Counted from the first letter of the stretch, positions 28,551 through 37,322 are shown. The stretch is DNA of 38,858 nt from Candidatus Vogelbacteria bacterium (GCA_016188295.1 JACPIA010000008.1:1-38858); one strand, 5' to 3'. Numbers and translations: made by a program. The notes: generated by a model from the sequence alone, not told the origin.

Positions 28551-29722
28551 AACTCTATAATACTCTCTCGCAGACAGTCGAAACTTTTACCCCACTTAAT
28601 CCGGACATAGTTTTAATGTATAGTTGCGGACCAACCGTCTATGGTCCGGCTCATGTCGGTAATTTACGCTCTTTTGTGATGGCCGATTTATTGCGTCGCA
28701 GTTTAGAGTATAGTGATTTTAAAGTGAAACAAGTAATGAATATTACTGATGTTGACGACAAAACGATTAAGGCAAGTCGTGAGGCTAGCGAAAATTTACA
28801 AAACTTTACGCAAAAATTTGAGCAATTATTTATTACCGACAGTCAAGCGTTAAATATTGAGGAGCCAGCCCTACGGCCACGAGCCACTGACAGTATTGCC
28901 GAGATGATTACCTTGATTAATGAATTGCTAGAGAAAAAAGTAGCTTATACTAGTGATAATGGCGTCTATTTTAAAATCAGTGAGTTTAGCGATTATGGTT
29001 CTCTCGCTCATTTGCCCCCCGGTGCGGAAAGTAAATCGCGGACTAGTAGTGATAATTATGATAAAAATGACCCACGTGACTTTGCCTTATGGAAGTTTAG
29101 TACTCCAGAAGATGGTCACGTAGCGTGGGAGGCACCCTTTGGCGCCGGGCGGCCCGGTTGGCACATTGAGTGCTCAGCCATGGCCCTTAAACACTTGGGT
29201 CAGTCTATTGACCTCCACACCGGCGGCATTGACCTCATCTTCCCCCATCACACCAACGAGCGAGCTCAAGCAGAGTGCATTAGTGGTCAACCGTTTGTTA
29301 GATATTGGTTCCATAATAACTTTGTTAACGTTGAGGGTAAAAAAATGTCCAAATCGTTTGGCAATTTTTTGACTTTAGAATCTCTGCGAGAAAAAGAAAT
29401 TAGTCCCCTCGCCTTCCGTTACTGGCTCCTCACCGCTCATTATCGCACCGAGGTCAATTTAACTTGGGAGGCCTTACAAGGTGCGGCCACCGCGTACTCG
29501 CGGTTACAAAATAAATTAGCTAATTTAGATAAAGATGGCGGTCAAGTTAATCCAGAGTATCAGCAAAAATTTACTGATTTAATCAACAATGATCTAAACA
29601 TCCCCAGCGCTTTGGCTTTAGTCTGGACTCTCTTGGCTGACAAGACTACCCCCGACGCTGATAAACGAGCCACTATCTTAGATTTTGATCGAGTACTAGG
29701 ATTACGTTTGAGCCAATTATGA
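28541..29722 (+). CDS. cysS: Cysteinyl-tRNA synthetase, short form
   Basis: CysRS, 393 aa (usual about 460). It keeps H38-VGN (HIGH), K268-MSKS272, and the zinc site C29, C211, H236, E240. The anticodon-binding C-terminal end is shortened after 'SALALVWTLLADK', so anticodon contact must be minimal. It overlaps corA by 10 nt and ends the operon at a terminator. Confidence 0.97.
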   Translation: MALKLYNTLSQTVETFTPLNPDIVLMYSCGPTVYGPAHVGNLRSFVMADLLRRSLEYSDFKVKQVMNITDVDDKTIKASREASENLQNFTQKFEQLFITDSQALNIEEPALRPRATDSIAEMITLINELLEKKVAYTSDNGVYFKISEFSDYGSLAHLPPGAESKSRTSSDNYDKNDPRDFALWKFSTPEDGHVAWEAPFGAGRPGWHIECSAMALKHLGQSIDLHTGGIDLIFPHHTNERAQAECISGQPFVRYWFHNNFVNVEGKKMSKSFGNFLTLESLREKEISPLAFRYWLLTAHYRTEVNLTWEALQGAATAYSRLQNKLANLDKDGGQVNPEYQQKFTDLINNDLNIPSALALVWTLLADKTTPDADKRATILDFDRVLGLRLSQL

Positions 29723-29729
29723 TCAATAA

Positions 29730-29757
29730 AAAAACGCGACCCATTACTAGATCGCGC
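29730..29757 (-). terminator. Terminator of the minus-strand unknown gene
   Basis: On the minus strand GCGCGA...TCGCGT forms a 6-bp stem (with one G-U pair) followed by TTTTTTT. It serves the gene at 29767-30645 and lies between convergent genes. Confidence 0.5.
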
Positions 29758-29766
29758 TATTCTAAA

Positions 29767-30645
29767 TCACGGTTCCACTAATTCTGATTGGGGGAGATGT
29801 CGTAGTAATAGAAAAGCTTTTCCCGCTTTGTTACCTGGATTCTTAGCTAACACTTCTTCGATAGTAACAGTAGGGTGATTAGTTCGCCAGTCCGGATCAC
29901 CAAAAGCAAAAGTCATCACTGAGTCGAGTAATCTTTCCATAACTAAGATTTCGACTTTACCTTTCCTCAAGTAGTAGTCAACCATGTTCGGTTGTTCTTG
30001 GTCTGCCCAGAGCGCCAATGACAATAAATCTGCCCTTTTGACCGGAAGATATTTCCGATAAAACCAATCCCGTGGAGGAAAAGGATCCAAATAGCCGGCT
30101 ATTTCAACCTGTAATCCTGGCCAAGCCATATGACACAAATCAATAATTAACCCCAAAAACATTTTGTAATACCGTTCATCAAGAGATCTGGCTGTCGACA
30201 ATCTTTTATCAAAAAGATCAATCAAACGATCACAAACTATCCCTCTCAAAGGATCCTTTTGATACTCTACAAACTCACCAAACCACCGCTGATTATCGAG
30301 TAACACTAAAAGTCTTGTCCAGGCCCGATCACTTATCTGTCTGACCCACTCTTGTTCAGCCGGATACGGAAAACCTCCCCCAGCTAATTCAATGAAAAAC
30401 AGAAGACGTTCAACCTCCTCCTCTGGATGATCAAACCCTAGATCGTCATGAAAGCCATAATCAATTATGGCCAACAAATCAAAGATTTTTTCTGTTTGTG
30501 ACCAACGCTCCATCAATCCGGACCAAGATACCATCCCTCTGATAGCACCTGGTCTGGTTTTTGATTTGACTAGCTCTTCTACTCGTTTAATCACTCGTTC
30601 TGCTTGTTCTTCTGGTGTTTCTGGTACTTTTGAATCTTCGCCCAT
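29767..30645 (-). CDS. Hypothetical protein (292 aa)
   Basis: Acidic, soluble, mostly helical protein rich in Trp, with no signal or membrane segment. 'MGEDSKVPETPEEQAERVIK' starts it after GAGAGGAGC (strong Shine-Dalgarno), unlike the leaderless core genes nearby. The helix pattern could be alpha-solenoid-like. I do not recognise a family. It is a single gene between cysS and dnaB on the opposite strand, with its own terminator. Confidence 0.65.
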   Translation of the reverse strand: MGEDSKVPETPEEQAERVIKRVEELVKSKTRPGAIRGMVSWSGLMERWSQTEKIFDLLAIIDYGFHDDLGFDHPEEEVERLLFFIELAGGGFPYPAEQEWVRQISDRAWTRLLVLLDNQRWFGEFVEYQKDPLRGIVCDRLIDLFDKRLSTARSLDERYYKMFLGLIIDLCHMAWPGLQVEIAGYLDPFPPRDWFYRKYLPVKRADLLSLALWADQEQPNMVDYYLRKGKVEILVMERLLDSVMTFAFGDPDWRTNHPTVTIEEVLAKNPGNKAGKAFLLLRHLPQSELVEP

Positions 30646-30737
30646 GATTTAGCTCCTCTCGATTGTCAATCTACCTAGGCTTTAGGACTCCAACTATAAC
30701 CCTAACGCTTATTCTCAGCCTATGCAAGATTCCTCTC

Positions 30738-30758
30738 CAACGAGGCTTAGCCTCGTTG
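30738..30758. other. Perfect hairpin upstream of dnaB
   Basis: CAACGAGGC-TTA-GCCTCGTTG followed by TTGTAAAATA. It has a 9-bp stem and a weak T-run and lies in the 200-bp gap between divergent genes. It may be an old terminator or a protein site. Confidence 0.5.
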
Positions 30759-30832
30759 TTGTAAAATAAGGCTTATTCCCCTATTCACAGCTTATACCCA
30801 TAAAAGTAATTAGGATCAATCAAGGTGTCGTG

Positions 30833-30838
30833 TACAAT
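30833..30838 (+). promoter_or_regulatory. -10 box (TACAAT) giving a leaderless dnaB mRNA
   Basis: TACAAT, 6 nt, then ATG 30845. It overlaps the GTG that the track uses as start, which supports ATG 30845. Confidence 0.55.
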
Positions 30839-30844
30839 CAGACT

Positions 30845-32206
30845 ATGGCCACTAAGTTGCAAACAATGACCAGTCCTGCCTTGAAAGTCCCCCCACATGA
30901 CATTAGTGCCGAACAAGCGGTTTTGGGCTCCATTTTAATTAAACCCGACGTCCTCCACGACATTGCCGCTTTTTTACTGGAGGACGATTTTTACTTTGGC
31001 AAGCATCGCACTATTTACAGCGCTATGCGAAACTTAATGGACAAACATGAGCCGATTGACGTGATCTCGGTCACCTCGGCGATGCGTGAAGCTAAAACCC
31101 TAGATGTCGCTGGTGGGGCCAGTTATTTAGCGGAATTGATCAACGTTGTCCCCACCGCCACCAATGCCGAGCATTATGCCGATATAGTTAAAAAAAAGGC
31201 GACCCTACGCCGTCTTATTGATTCAGCCAGTAATATTTTAGATTTAGGCTATGACGGCCAAGGTGATTTGGATGATATTTTTGAGCAAGCCGAGCGTCTG
31301 GTTTTTAATCTCTCCAGCACCGCTAAGCGGACGATTATTAATATTAAAGATACGTTGCAGGAGGCTTGGGAACGTTTTGAACACTTACAGCAATCTGACG
31401 ATGAGCTTCGGGGTATCTCCTCTGGTTTCAAACAGTTAGATAATTTATTAGCCGGTTTCCAAAAATCAGACTTGATCATTTTAGCGGCGCGACCGTCGAT
31501 GGGCAAAACCACTTTCGCTTTAGATATTGCTCGTCATGTGGCTTGTCGTCTAAAAGTGCCGACTCTAATTTTTTCGCTCGAAATGAGCTCTCAACAATTA
31601 GTCGATCGCGTGTTAGCCGCCGAGAGTCGGGTCAACTCTTGGCGCTTGCGTACCGGTAAAATCACCGCCGATGATGATTTTGCCCGTATTCGCGATGCCC
31701 TCGACTCTCTCTCTCAAGCACCGATTTTTATTGATGATGAATCATCTAACACCATTACCAAGATGCGCTCGGTTGCCCGTCGGGTCAAAAGTGAGCATGG
31801 TTTAGGTTTAATTGTGGTGGATTACCTACAATTGATGATTCCTAAAAAAGAGACCGACTCAATGGTCCAACAAGTAACCGAGATTTCACGGGCTCTTAAA
31901 GGCTTGGCCCGAGAGCTGGATGTGCCGGTGATTGCTCTCTCCCAGCTCTCCCGGGCCGTGGAGCAACGAGGTGGCAAGCCGCGTCTGTCTGATCTCCGTG
32001 ATTCCGGCTCCATTGAGCAGGATGCCGACGTGGTGATGTTTATCCATCGAGAGGACAAATATAATGACAACTCCGATCGCAAAAATATTGCCGAGATTTT
32101 AGTAGAGAAACATCGTAATGGCCCAGTTGGTAAGATCGAACTTTACTTTGACGAAAATCAGGTTAGTTTTTTCCCGATTGAAAAATCAGATTTTGGCGGT
32201 TTTTAA
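30845..32206 (+). CDS. dnaB: Replicative DNA helicase
   Basis: DnaB, 453 aa from ATG 30845. N-terminal domain 'VPPHDISAEQAVLGSILIKP' (primase interaction), then RecA-like domain with Walker A 'LAARPSMGKTTFALDIA', 'PTLIFSLEMSSQQLVDRVLA' and Walker B 'LGLIVVDYLQLM', and the DnaB tail 'LSDLRDSGSIEQDADVVMFI'. No intein. It unwinds the fork ahead of the polymerase. recR follows by 2 nt. Confidence 0.97.
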   Translation: MATKLQTMTSPALKVPPHDISAEQAVLGSILIKPDVLHDIAAFLLEDDFYFGKHRTIYSAMRNLMDKHEPIDVISVTSAMREAKTLDVAGGASYLAELINVVPTATNAEHYADIVKKKATLRRLIDSASNILDLGYDGQGDLDDIFEQAERLVFNLSSTAKRTIINIKDTLQEAWERFEHLQQSDDELRGISSGFKQLDNLLAGFQKSDLIILAARPSMGKTTFALDIARHVACRLKVPTLIFSLEMSSQQLVDRVLAAESRVNSWRLRTGKITADDDFARIRDALDSLSQAPIFIDDESSNTITKMRSVARRVKSEHGLGLIVVDYLQLMIPKKETDSMVQQVTEISRALKGLARELDVPVIALSQLSRAVEQRGGKPRLSDLRDSGSIEQDADVVMFIHREDKYNDNSDRKNIAEILVEKHRNGPVGKIELYFDENQVSFFPIEKSDFGGF

Positions 32207-32208
32207 TT

Positions 32209-32826
32209 ATGTCTCTTGATCCGATTAACGAATTAGCAGAACTGTTTAGACGCTTACCGGGCATTGGTCCGCGACAAGCTAAACGTTTTGTTTATTATTT
32301 GTTAAATGCTGATCCGGCAACAGTAACCAAACTAACCGATCTACTTGGCCGTCTACGTTCACAAGTAAAACAGTGCCCGGACTGCCAAATTTATTTTGCC
32401 AGTGATAATAAAAATGAGCGCTGTATTACTTGCCGCGACACCACTCGCGATCACTCACTCTTGATGATTATGGAAAAGGATGTCGATTTGGAGCCGATGC
32501 GCCGGGCCGGCGTCTACAGTGGTTATTACTTTTTTTTGGGCGGTTTGGTACCGATTTTAGATAAGGAGCCAGCCCGGCGAGTGCGCCTGGCGGCCCTCCT
32601 GCGCTTAATCGAGTCTAAAAATAAAGAGTTGAAAGAAATTATTATTGCCTTAGCCACCAATGGCGAGGGTGAGAATACGGTGGACTATTTACGCCAAAGT
32701 TTAAAATCCTTGGTAGAAAAATATGATCTTAAATTAAGTTTGCTCGGCCGTGGCCTCTCGACCAACAGCGAGTTGGAGTATACCGATCCCGAGACAATCA
32801 GTTACGCCTTCAAAAATCGAGGTTAA
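32209..32826 (+). CDS. recR: Recombination mediator protein RecR
   Basis: RecR, 205 aa: helix-hairpin-helix 'LAELFRRLPGIGPRQAKRFV', the four-Cys zinc finger 'CPDCQIYFASDNKNERCITC', and the TOPRIM domain with 'LLMIMEKDVDLEPM' and 'EIIIALATNGEGENTVDYLR' (usual 'vilAtnptveGe.ta.yl'). It loads RecA on gaps with RecO. It is coupled to dnaB. Confidence 0.97.
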   Translation: MSLDPINELAELFRRLPGIGPRQAKRFVYYLLNADPATVTKLTDLLGRLRSQVKQCPDCQIYFASDNKNERCITCRDTTRDHSLLMIMEKDVDLEPMRRAGVYSGYYFFLGGLVPILDKEPARRVRLAALLRLIESKNKELKEIIIALATNGEGENTVDYLRQSLKSLVEKYDLKLSLLGRGLSTNSELEYTDPETISYAFKNRG

Positions 32827-32853
32827 AAAGAAAGGCCCCTTATTCATGGGGCC
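32825..32853 (-). terminator. Terminator between recR and the YfiH gene
   Basis: GGCCCC (32834-32839) and GGGGCC (32848-32853) form the stem; on the minus strand it is followed by TTTCTTTTT. It serves the minus-strand gene best, whose stop codon is in the stem region. Confidence 0.7.
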
Positions 32854-33620
32854 AATTTGACAACAAACAAATTACGATAACCGCGCTGACTAATAACTTG
32901 CTCGGACCAAACATGGGAGTAGCTGGGTATGTCCCGACGACAGGCGGTACACTGGCTACCACCCTGAATGACCCGGCACGTACCTCCTCGAAGATGCCTG
33001 CGGGCTAACTGACTAATCAATAGCGGTAAGTTGATTGAAGGTTGGCCTTGTCGCGGTCCCCGTTGCACAGCACCATTAGAGGCCACCGGGCAAATCTGTC
33101 GTACTTTAGCCAAATGCTCATGGTCTGAATTATAACCAAAACAACAACTGCCAATACCAAAACCGAACTCGAATTGCAATTCGACTAGTGATGATACTGG
33201 TGCTTTTGCCACGGCCTGCTCAAGAATGTTTGGACTGATTAGTAGGCATTTAAGACCCAGGTGCAGTAAACACAACCACTGCTTTGATCTATGATACAAC
33301 ACGCCGACCGGACAATCAGCGTTGGCTATAGCTATAGCCACGTTCGAATCAGTAGTGATCAGACCATCAGCCAATTCAGCCGTCTTCCAAACTTTAAGAT
33401 CCGGCCATAGTTCCATTAGACCGTTATCGGCATCGACTGACATGATAGCAGAGCTGTGGCTAATGTTAGGTAAAATCACTCTCCGAGCACCCAGGTGCTC
33501 TCTGACTTGATCGATCCGCCTTATATTCCCTTCTACAGGCGGTTTGGTTTGATGATTGCCATCCGATCGACCACAAAAAAACCCAACGACCCGATCACCA
33601 AACAATGAGACTTCGTGCAT
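32844..33620 (-). CDS. YfiH/laccase-domain protein (polyphenol oxidase family)
   Basis: The 258-aa protein belongs to the YfiH/LACC1 fold: 'HLGARRVILPNISHSSAI' (usual 'q.Hs..v'), 'ELADGLITTDSNVAIAIANA', then 'ADC' and 'LCLLHLGLKCLL' (usual H.GWrG) and late 'GSCCFG'. Family enzymes cleave or deaminate purine nucleosides, and YfiH also edits peptidoglycan precursors in E. coli. The usual W-R after H-x-G is replaced by L-K, so activity may differ. AAAGGAGGT precedes the start. Confidence 0.8.
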   Translation of the reverse strand: MHEVSLFGDRVVGFFCGRSDGNHQTKPPVEGNIRRIDQVREHLGARRVILPNISHSSAIMSVDADNGLMELWPDLKVWKTAELADGLITTDSNVAIAIANADCPVGVLYHRSKQWLCLLHLGLKCLLISPNILEQAVAKAPVSSLVELQFEFGFGIGSCCFGYNSDHEHLAKVRQICPVASNGAVQRGPRQGQPSINLPLLISQLARRHLRGGTCRVIQGGSQCTACRRDIPSYSHVWSEQVISQRGYRNLFVVKLAP

Positions 33621-33687
33621 TTAAAAGACCTCCTTTGATTAATTATCCTCAGTTGTCCTACTTCTACCTCGATCCTAGCAGATCGAC

Positions 33688-34005
33688 TTAGTTAATGCTA
33701 GTGATTTTGACCTCGGTAAACGGTTGGCGATGCCCCTTAACTTTTTTATAAGTAATTTTATTTTTATAACGTAAAATAGTCACTTTTTTAGCCCGGCCAT
33801 CACTCACCCGCTCGGCCGTCACTTTAGCCCCAGTAACCGTTGGCGCCCCTACCTTAACTATTTCATCATCTACCACTAACAGCACCTCATCAAAGGTTAC
33901 GATTTTAGAGTCACCAGTATTAGTCGGTAGCTTCTCAATCTTTAAAGTTTGACCGGGAGTGACAACATATTGCTTGCCTCCAGTCTTAATTACCGCAAAA
34001 GTCAT
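33688..34005 (-). CDS. rplU: Ribosomal protein bL21
   Basis: The 105-aa bL21: 'MTFAVIKTGGKQYVVTPGQ' start and 'KVTILRYKNKITYKKVKGHR' with 'QPFTEVKI' at the end, which is the RNA-binding signature. It is separated from its usual partner rpmA (25620). It follows rmuC on the same strand. Confidence 0.97.
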   Translation of the reverse strand: MTFAVIKTGGKQYVVTPGQTLKIEKLPTNTGDSKIVTFDEVLLVVDDEIVKVGAPTVTGAKVTAERVSDGRAKKVTILRYKNKITYKKVKGHRQPFTEVKITSIN

Positions 34006-34044
34006 ACGTGGCCCAGTATAGCCAAAAAGCCGCTCCGGTGCAAG

Positions 34045-35106
34045 TTATTCATCAAAAGTGGGTTTATCTAACACTAGAGGTTCTACTCCGACTGACTCGC
34101 CACTAATCTTAAGCACGTCCTTATCTACCTTCTTAAATTCCTTATAAGCTAAATTATAATGATTGACTGTGGTACCTAAAGCAGTCCCCAACTTGCCCAG
34201 ATATTGGTTATAGGCCCCTAAGTGCTTGCCTAAATCCTCAACCCTCTTTCTGATCTCAACCGCTTGCTCCTCAATTTGGAGCGCTTTAAGGCCCTGGAGG
34301 ACCGTTTGAAGATAAGCGAGAAAAGAGGTTGGCGAGACGATAATAACGTGCTTCTCTTTAAAGGCATACTCAATCAAGTCGCGGGTGTTGACTTTAACAG
34401 CGCCCACTTGGGCGACCAATAAATCGTAATAAATGGCTTCGTGAGGAATAAACATAAACGCGAAATCCATTGTACCCTCATTAGGTTTTACATATTTAGC
34501 GGTCTCATCAATGCGATTTTTAAGATCTGATTTAAAAGTCTTTTCCAACTTATCCCGTTCAACCAGATCACGCTCTTCCACCAGGCGATTATAATTCTCC
34601 AATGAAAATTTGGAGTCAATTGGGATAATTTTATCTTTAACAAAGACAACCGCGTCCACGATCGTACCATCTTTAAACGAATACTGCATCTCATAGCCAC
34701 CGGTTGGTAGCACGTTTTTGAGTAGATTCTCCAGATAATACTCACCCAAGATACCCCGTTGTTTGGGATTTTTGAGCACATCTTGGAGCGATTGCAACTG
34801 ATCCGCAAAAGAAATGACTTGTTTATTAGTTTCGTCCAGCTTAACTAAACGCTCGGTGACTTCGCGGATAATTTTAGCAGATTCGCTAAATTGCGAACGC
34901 ACCGACTCTTGCATCTGTTTATTAGACTCACCCAACCTTTCATCAAGGGTCCGAGCTATATCTTGAAGCTGATTTTGAAGGAGAATTAACGATTCCGTCC
35001 CATTACCCGAGGTCTCACCTCGGGATTTAAATGCCAACCAAATCACCAGAGCGATTACCCCCACTCCAACAATTACTCCCACCAATATCACTGTACTATC
35101 GATCAT
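34045..35106 (-). CDS. rmuC: DNA recombination protein RmuC
   Basis: The 353-aa protein begins with one membrane helix (about 5-26), then a coiled coil (about 35-105: 'LQNQLQDIARTLDERLGESN'), then the RmuC nuclease-like core 'KQRGILGEYYLENLLKNVLP', 'VDAVVFVKDKIIPIDSKFSL', and 'VIIVSPTSFLAYLQTV'. RmuC limits inversions at short repeats and acts on damaged forks. It is preceded by a bidirectional terminator. Confidence 0.95.
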   Translation of the reverse strand: MIDSTVILVGVIVGVGVIALVIWLAFKSRGETSGNGTESLILLQNQLQDIARTLDERLGESNKQMQESVRSQFSESAKIIREVTERLVKLDETNKQVISFADQLQSLQDVLKNPKQRGILGEYYLENLLKNVLPTGGYEMQYSFKDGTIVDAVVFVKDKIIPIDSKFSLENYNRLVEERDLVERDKLEKTFKSDLKNRIDETAKYVKPNEGTMDFAFMFIPHEAIYYDLLVAQVGAVKVNTRDLIEYAFKEKHVIIVSPTSFLAYLQTVLQGLKALQIEEQAVEIRKRVEDLGKHLGAYNQYLGKLGTALGTTVNHYNLAYKEFKKVDKDVLKISGESVGVEPLVLDKPTFDE

Positions 35107-35131
35107 GATTGTATTTTAGCATAAACCAATT

Positions 35132-35154
35132 AACCCCCCGCTAAGCGGGGGGTT
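35132..35154 (-). terminator. GC-rich terminator
   Basis: AACCCCCCGC-TAA-GCGGGGGGTT, a 10-bp perfect stem, with moderately T-rich tails on both sides. It separates the secreted M23 gene from rmuC. Confidence 0.75.
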
Positions 35155-35171
35155 TCAGTAGATAGCTGGTT

Positions 35172-36311
35172 TTATCGAGCCCGATCCCAATTGATAAATT
35201 TGGGATCAATGAAAAATTCAGGAAAAGCGGGTTCAGCTACAGTCGGATGAGCCAAAGTGACCACTGAACGTTCCGGTAGACGACCAAAATAAGAAAACTC
35301 GCCACTAAACGGCGCGTAACGCAACTGGAAATGCAGATGCGGTCTAGTTTGACTATTACCTTCCCAAATCGTGCCGAGGAGCTGTCCGCGATACACTCGA
35401 CTACCAACCACTAATCCGTCTAACGGGATGACATGCATGTAGGTAGTGGTGACAGTCGCATTGACGCCGGGTGTGGGAACCTCTCGAAATCGATTATTAA
35501 ACGAATTGGGATGTTCGACTACAACCCAACCGCCATTAGCTTTATTAAGGGTCGCCATTTTTACATAACCATTAGCACAGGCAAACACTTTGCTCGCGGC
35601 CGTCGCTCGGAAATCGACTCCGGTATGTAATAATCTGGTCTGTCCGTCTAAACCATAACGATCTTCCCAATGATCACCAAAATTATAGCCACTGACCTGC
35701 GCATTGGCATAGCCTCCAGACAATGGAAATTGAAATTCAAAATAAATCAATCGCAATCGTGGATGATAATCACTCATCCATGGATTGCGATAATCAAGAC
35801 TGGCAAAGCCATTAAAAGTGTGGTCACGATCGATTGGTCTAAATTCTAAACCATAATCCGCCCAGACACCTTGTTTCCAATAACGATAAACTAAACTGAA
35901 ATTGATAGATACCCAACGCCAGTCCGTTTCGGTCAAAGTCGGTATTTCCACTTCACGACGGAAAAAAGCGCGTGGCTGATTAGACCAAGTGACACTGGTG
36001 TCGCGCCAGTCATCTTGGATTACATACATTCCCATCGGGGTGATGGAAAATTCCGGCATGATGTATGGCGCCAACCACAATTCCGCTAAAGCAATTTGTT
36101 TGGGTGTTTGACCGGCAGTATTAAGATCAATCAAGAAACGATACTCGCCACCATCGATCACACCGCAGACTAAACTCTGATTACGATTGAAACTTTCTTC
36201 CGAATCAATACTATAAACAAAAGTGTCTACCGCCGTTGGCAACGTCTGGATCGAATCAGTGGCCCAACTAACCGCCGGGCAAAACAACACTAGCCAAATA
36301 CCGATCTTCAT
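35172..36311 (-). CDS. Secreted DNRLRE-M23 peptidase
   Basis: The 379-aa protein has a signal peptide (MKIGIWLVLFCPAVSWA), an N-terminal DNRLRE/CBM-like beta domain ('VDTFVYSIDSEESFNRNQS', 'ELWLAPYIMPE', 'DDWRDTSVTWSNQP'), and a C-terminal M23 domain with 'LLHTGVDFRATAASKVFACA' (H and D) and 'RPHLHFQLRYA' (HxH). The zinc set looks intact. It would be a wall-active or surface-bound peptidase; the DNRLRE domain may attach it to a surface polymer. GGAGGTGG precedes the start. It is a single gene between terminators. Confidence 0.88.
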   Translation of the reverse strand: MKIGIWLVLFCPAVSWATDSIQTLPTAVDTFVYSIDSEESFNRNQSLVCGVIDGGEYRFLIDLNTAGQTPKQIALAELWLAPYIMPEFSITPMGMYVIQDDWRDTSVTWSNQPRAFFRREVEIPTLTETDWRWVSINFSLVYRYWKQGVWADYGLEFRPIDRDHTFNGFASLDYRNPWMSDYHPRLRLIYFEFQFPLSGGYANAQVSGYNFGDHWEDRYGLDGQTRLLHTGVDFRATAASKVFACANGYVKMATLNKANGGWVVVEHPNSFNNRFREVPTPGVNATVTTTYMHVIPLDGLVVGSRVYRGQLLGTIWEGNSQTRPHLHFQLRYAPFSGEFSYFGRLPERSVVTLAHPTVAEPAFPEFFIDPKFINWDRAR

Positions 36312-36412
36312 TATCCACCTCCATTTCCTTGTTGTTTGGTTTTAATTTCCGTTTAAATCAAAGAACTAATTCCACAATAATTATATGACAAAATTTCCTA
36401 ATAAAAAAGCAG

Positions 36413-36441
36413 TTGCCTTAGACGAAATTATTAGATATACT
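36413..36441 (+). promoter_or_regulatory. Promoter of the 84-aa gene
   Basis: TTGCCT (36413-36418), 17-nt spacer, TATACT (36436-36441). Confidence 0.55.
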
Positions 36442-36504
36442 GATATTTAGAAAAAGGTTCATTATAGACAATAGAACCAGGATACCCAAAAAGGAGAAAC
36501 GCCC

Positions 36505-36759
36505 ATGATACTAGACGAGGCGGAAATTGATTTACTCGAAAGAGTAGAGAGGACTAGGCGGATACCAGATGCTGATCGGCGAATTGCGTATCGATTGGCT
36601 TCACTTGGTTTCCTAAAGCTGGGCTATTCGAAAGATGGCGAATTCCATGAAACGGGTCAGCCATCCGAGATTGGTCGTGAACTACTGAGGATTGAGCGTA
36701 TCGAGAAAAACCCAATCCGTCGTTTTCTTAAGTGGTGGTTTGGAGGATTCTTGGGCTGA
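36505..36759 (+). CDS. Small protein, possible winged-helix-like (84 aa)
   Basis: Starts after AAAAAGGAG. 'RRIAYRLASLGFLKLGYSKD' and 'HETGQPSEIGRELLRIERIE' look like a small winged-helix unit (helix, then a wing, then a helix) as seen in phage and toxin-antitoxin regulators. The C-terminus is Trp and Phe-rich (RRFLKWWFGGFLG), perhaps membrane touching. It has its own promoter and terminator. No family assigned. Confidence 0.6.
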   Translation: MILDEAEIDLLERVERTRRIPDADRRIAYRLASLGFLKLGYSKDGEFHETGQPSEIGRELLRIERIEKNPIRRFLKWWFGGFLG

Positions 36760-36796
36760 ATCTAAAGGTAAAGGAGCCGTTACCATGTTGTACCTT

Positions 36797-36825
36797 AGCG
36801 ACACACTTGTGTGTCGCTTTTTCAC
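36797..36825 (+). terminator. Terminator of the 84-aa gene
   Basis: AGCGACACAC-TT-GTGTGTCGCT, a 10-bp perfect stem with a tight loop, followed by TTTTT. An outer CCTTAG/CTAAGG pair surrounds it. Confidence 0.85.
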
Positions 36826-36864
36826 TAAGGGAAGACACTTAACCATCTAGACTTATCCCCCATC

Positions 36865-36889
36865 AAAAAAGGAGAGACGCAGTCTCTCC
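36865..36889 (-). terminator. Terminator, copy A
   Basis: On the minus strand GGAGAGAC-TGC-GTCTCTCC followed by TTTTTT. It is identical in copy B. Confidence 0.9.
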
Positions 36890-36924
36890 TCATAAAGGTG
36901 GCATAAATTATTTGTTGTCGTCGA

Positions 36925-37149
36925 CTAAGTAGGAAGCTTTCTTCGTCTTGGTTGTCTGAATGACAACTTCATCCTTACTACCCTATTGTAGGCATTTAGA
37001 CAAATCTCAGCCCACACTTTTGCCACAGGTGGATCTACCTCACAAACGTCAATCAGACGCTTCGTTTCTTGTTCCAAAAATAATGCCCTTGCACGCTTAC
37101 CGGTGATTGGTTTTGCATATGCTTTTTGTCTTTTAGCCCGCCGAGACAT
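36925..37149 (-). CDS. Small basic protein, module copy A (74 aa)
   Basis: Shares with the 38244-38450 protein the pattern MSR.AK, RARA.FL.QE...RLI, VDP..AK.WA...L.AYNR.V.M.L.F.QPRRR.LP. It is basic and helical, with no Cys or membrane segment, and could bind nucleic acid. AAGGAGGATATG precedes the start, a strong ribosome binding site. No family recognised. The two copies flank the PLD-like and small membrane genes. Confidence 0.75.
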   Translation of the reverse strand: MSRRAKRQKAYAKPITGKRARALFLEQETKRLIDVCEVDPPVAKVWAEICLNAYNRVVRMKLSFRQPRRRKLPT

Positions 37150-37322
37150 TACACATATCCTCCTTCATTTGATTCTAGTTTCTGGTTGAAGTATACCATA
37201 GACACGGCAAAAAGGTGCAGTATGGACAAGCAAATAAAGATTTGTGGGTTGAATAGTTATATGTTACTCTGGCTGAGGAATATGGTCTGGTAAACGTAGC
37301 CAAATTTGGGAGGTTTTGTGCC

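Larger units (their letters stand above)
36862..37214 (-). repeat. Small-gene module, copy A
   Basis: This interval (terminator, gene, strong Shine-Dalgarno and promoter-like sequence) has a diverged copy at 38181-38577 in the same orientation. The terminator, the last codons and the -10-like GGTATACTTCA are nearly identical; the middle of the gene has diverged. Confidence 0.8.

Noticed and set aside
36385-36450. 21-codon ORF (MTKFPNKKAV...) upstream of the 84-aa gene
   Set aside because: No ribosome binding site, and the promoter for the next gene overlaps it. Possible fragment but not supported.
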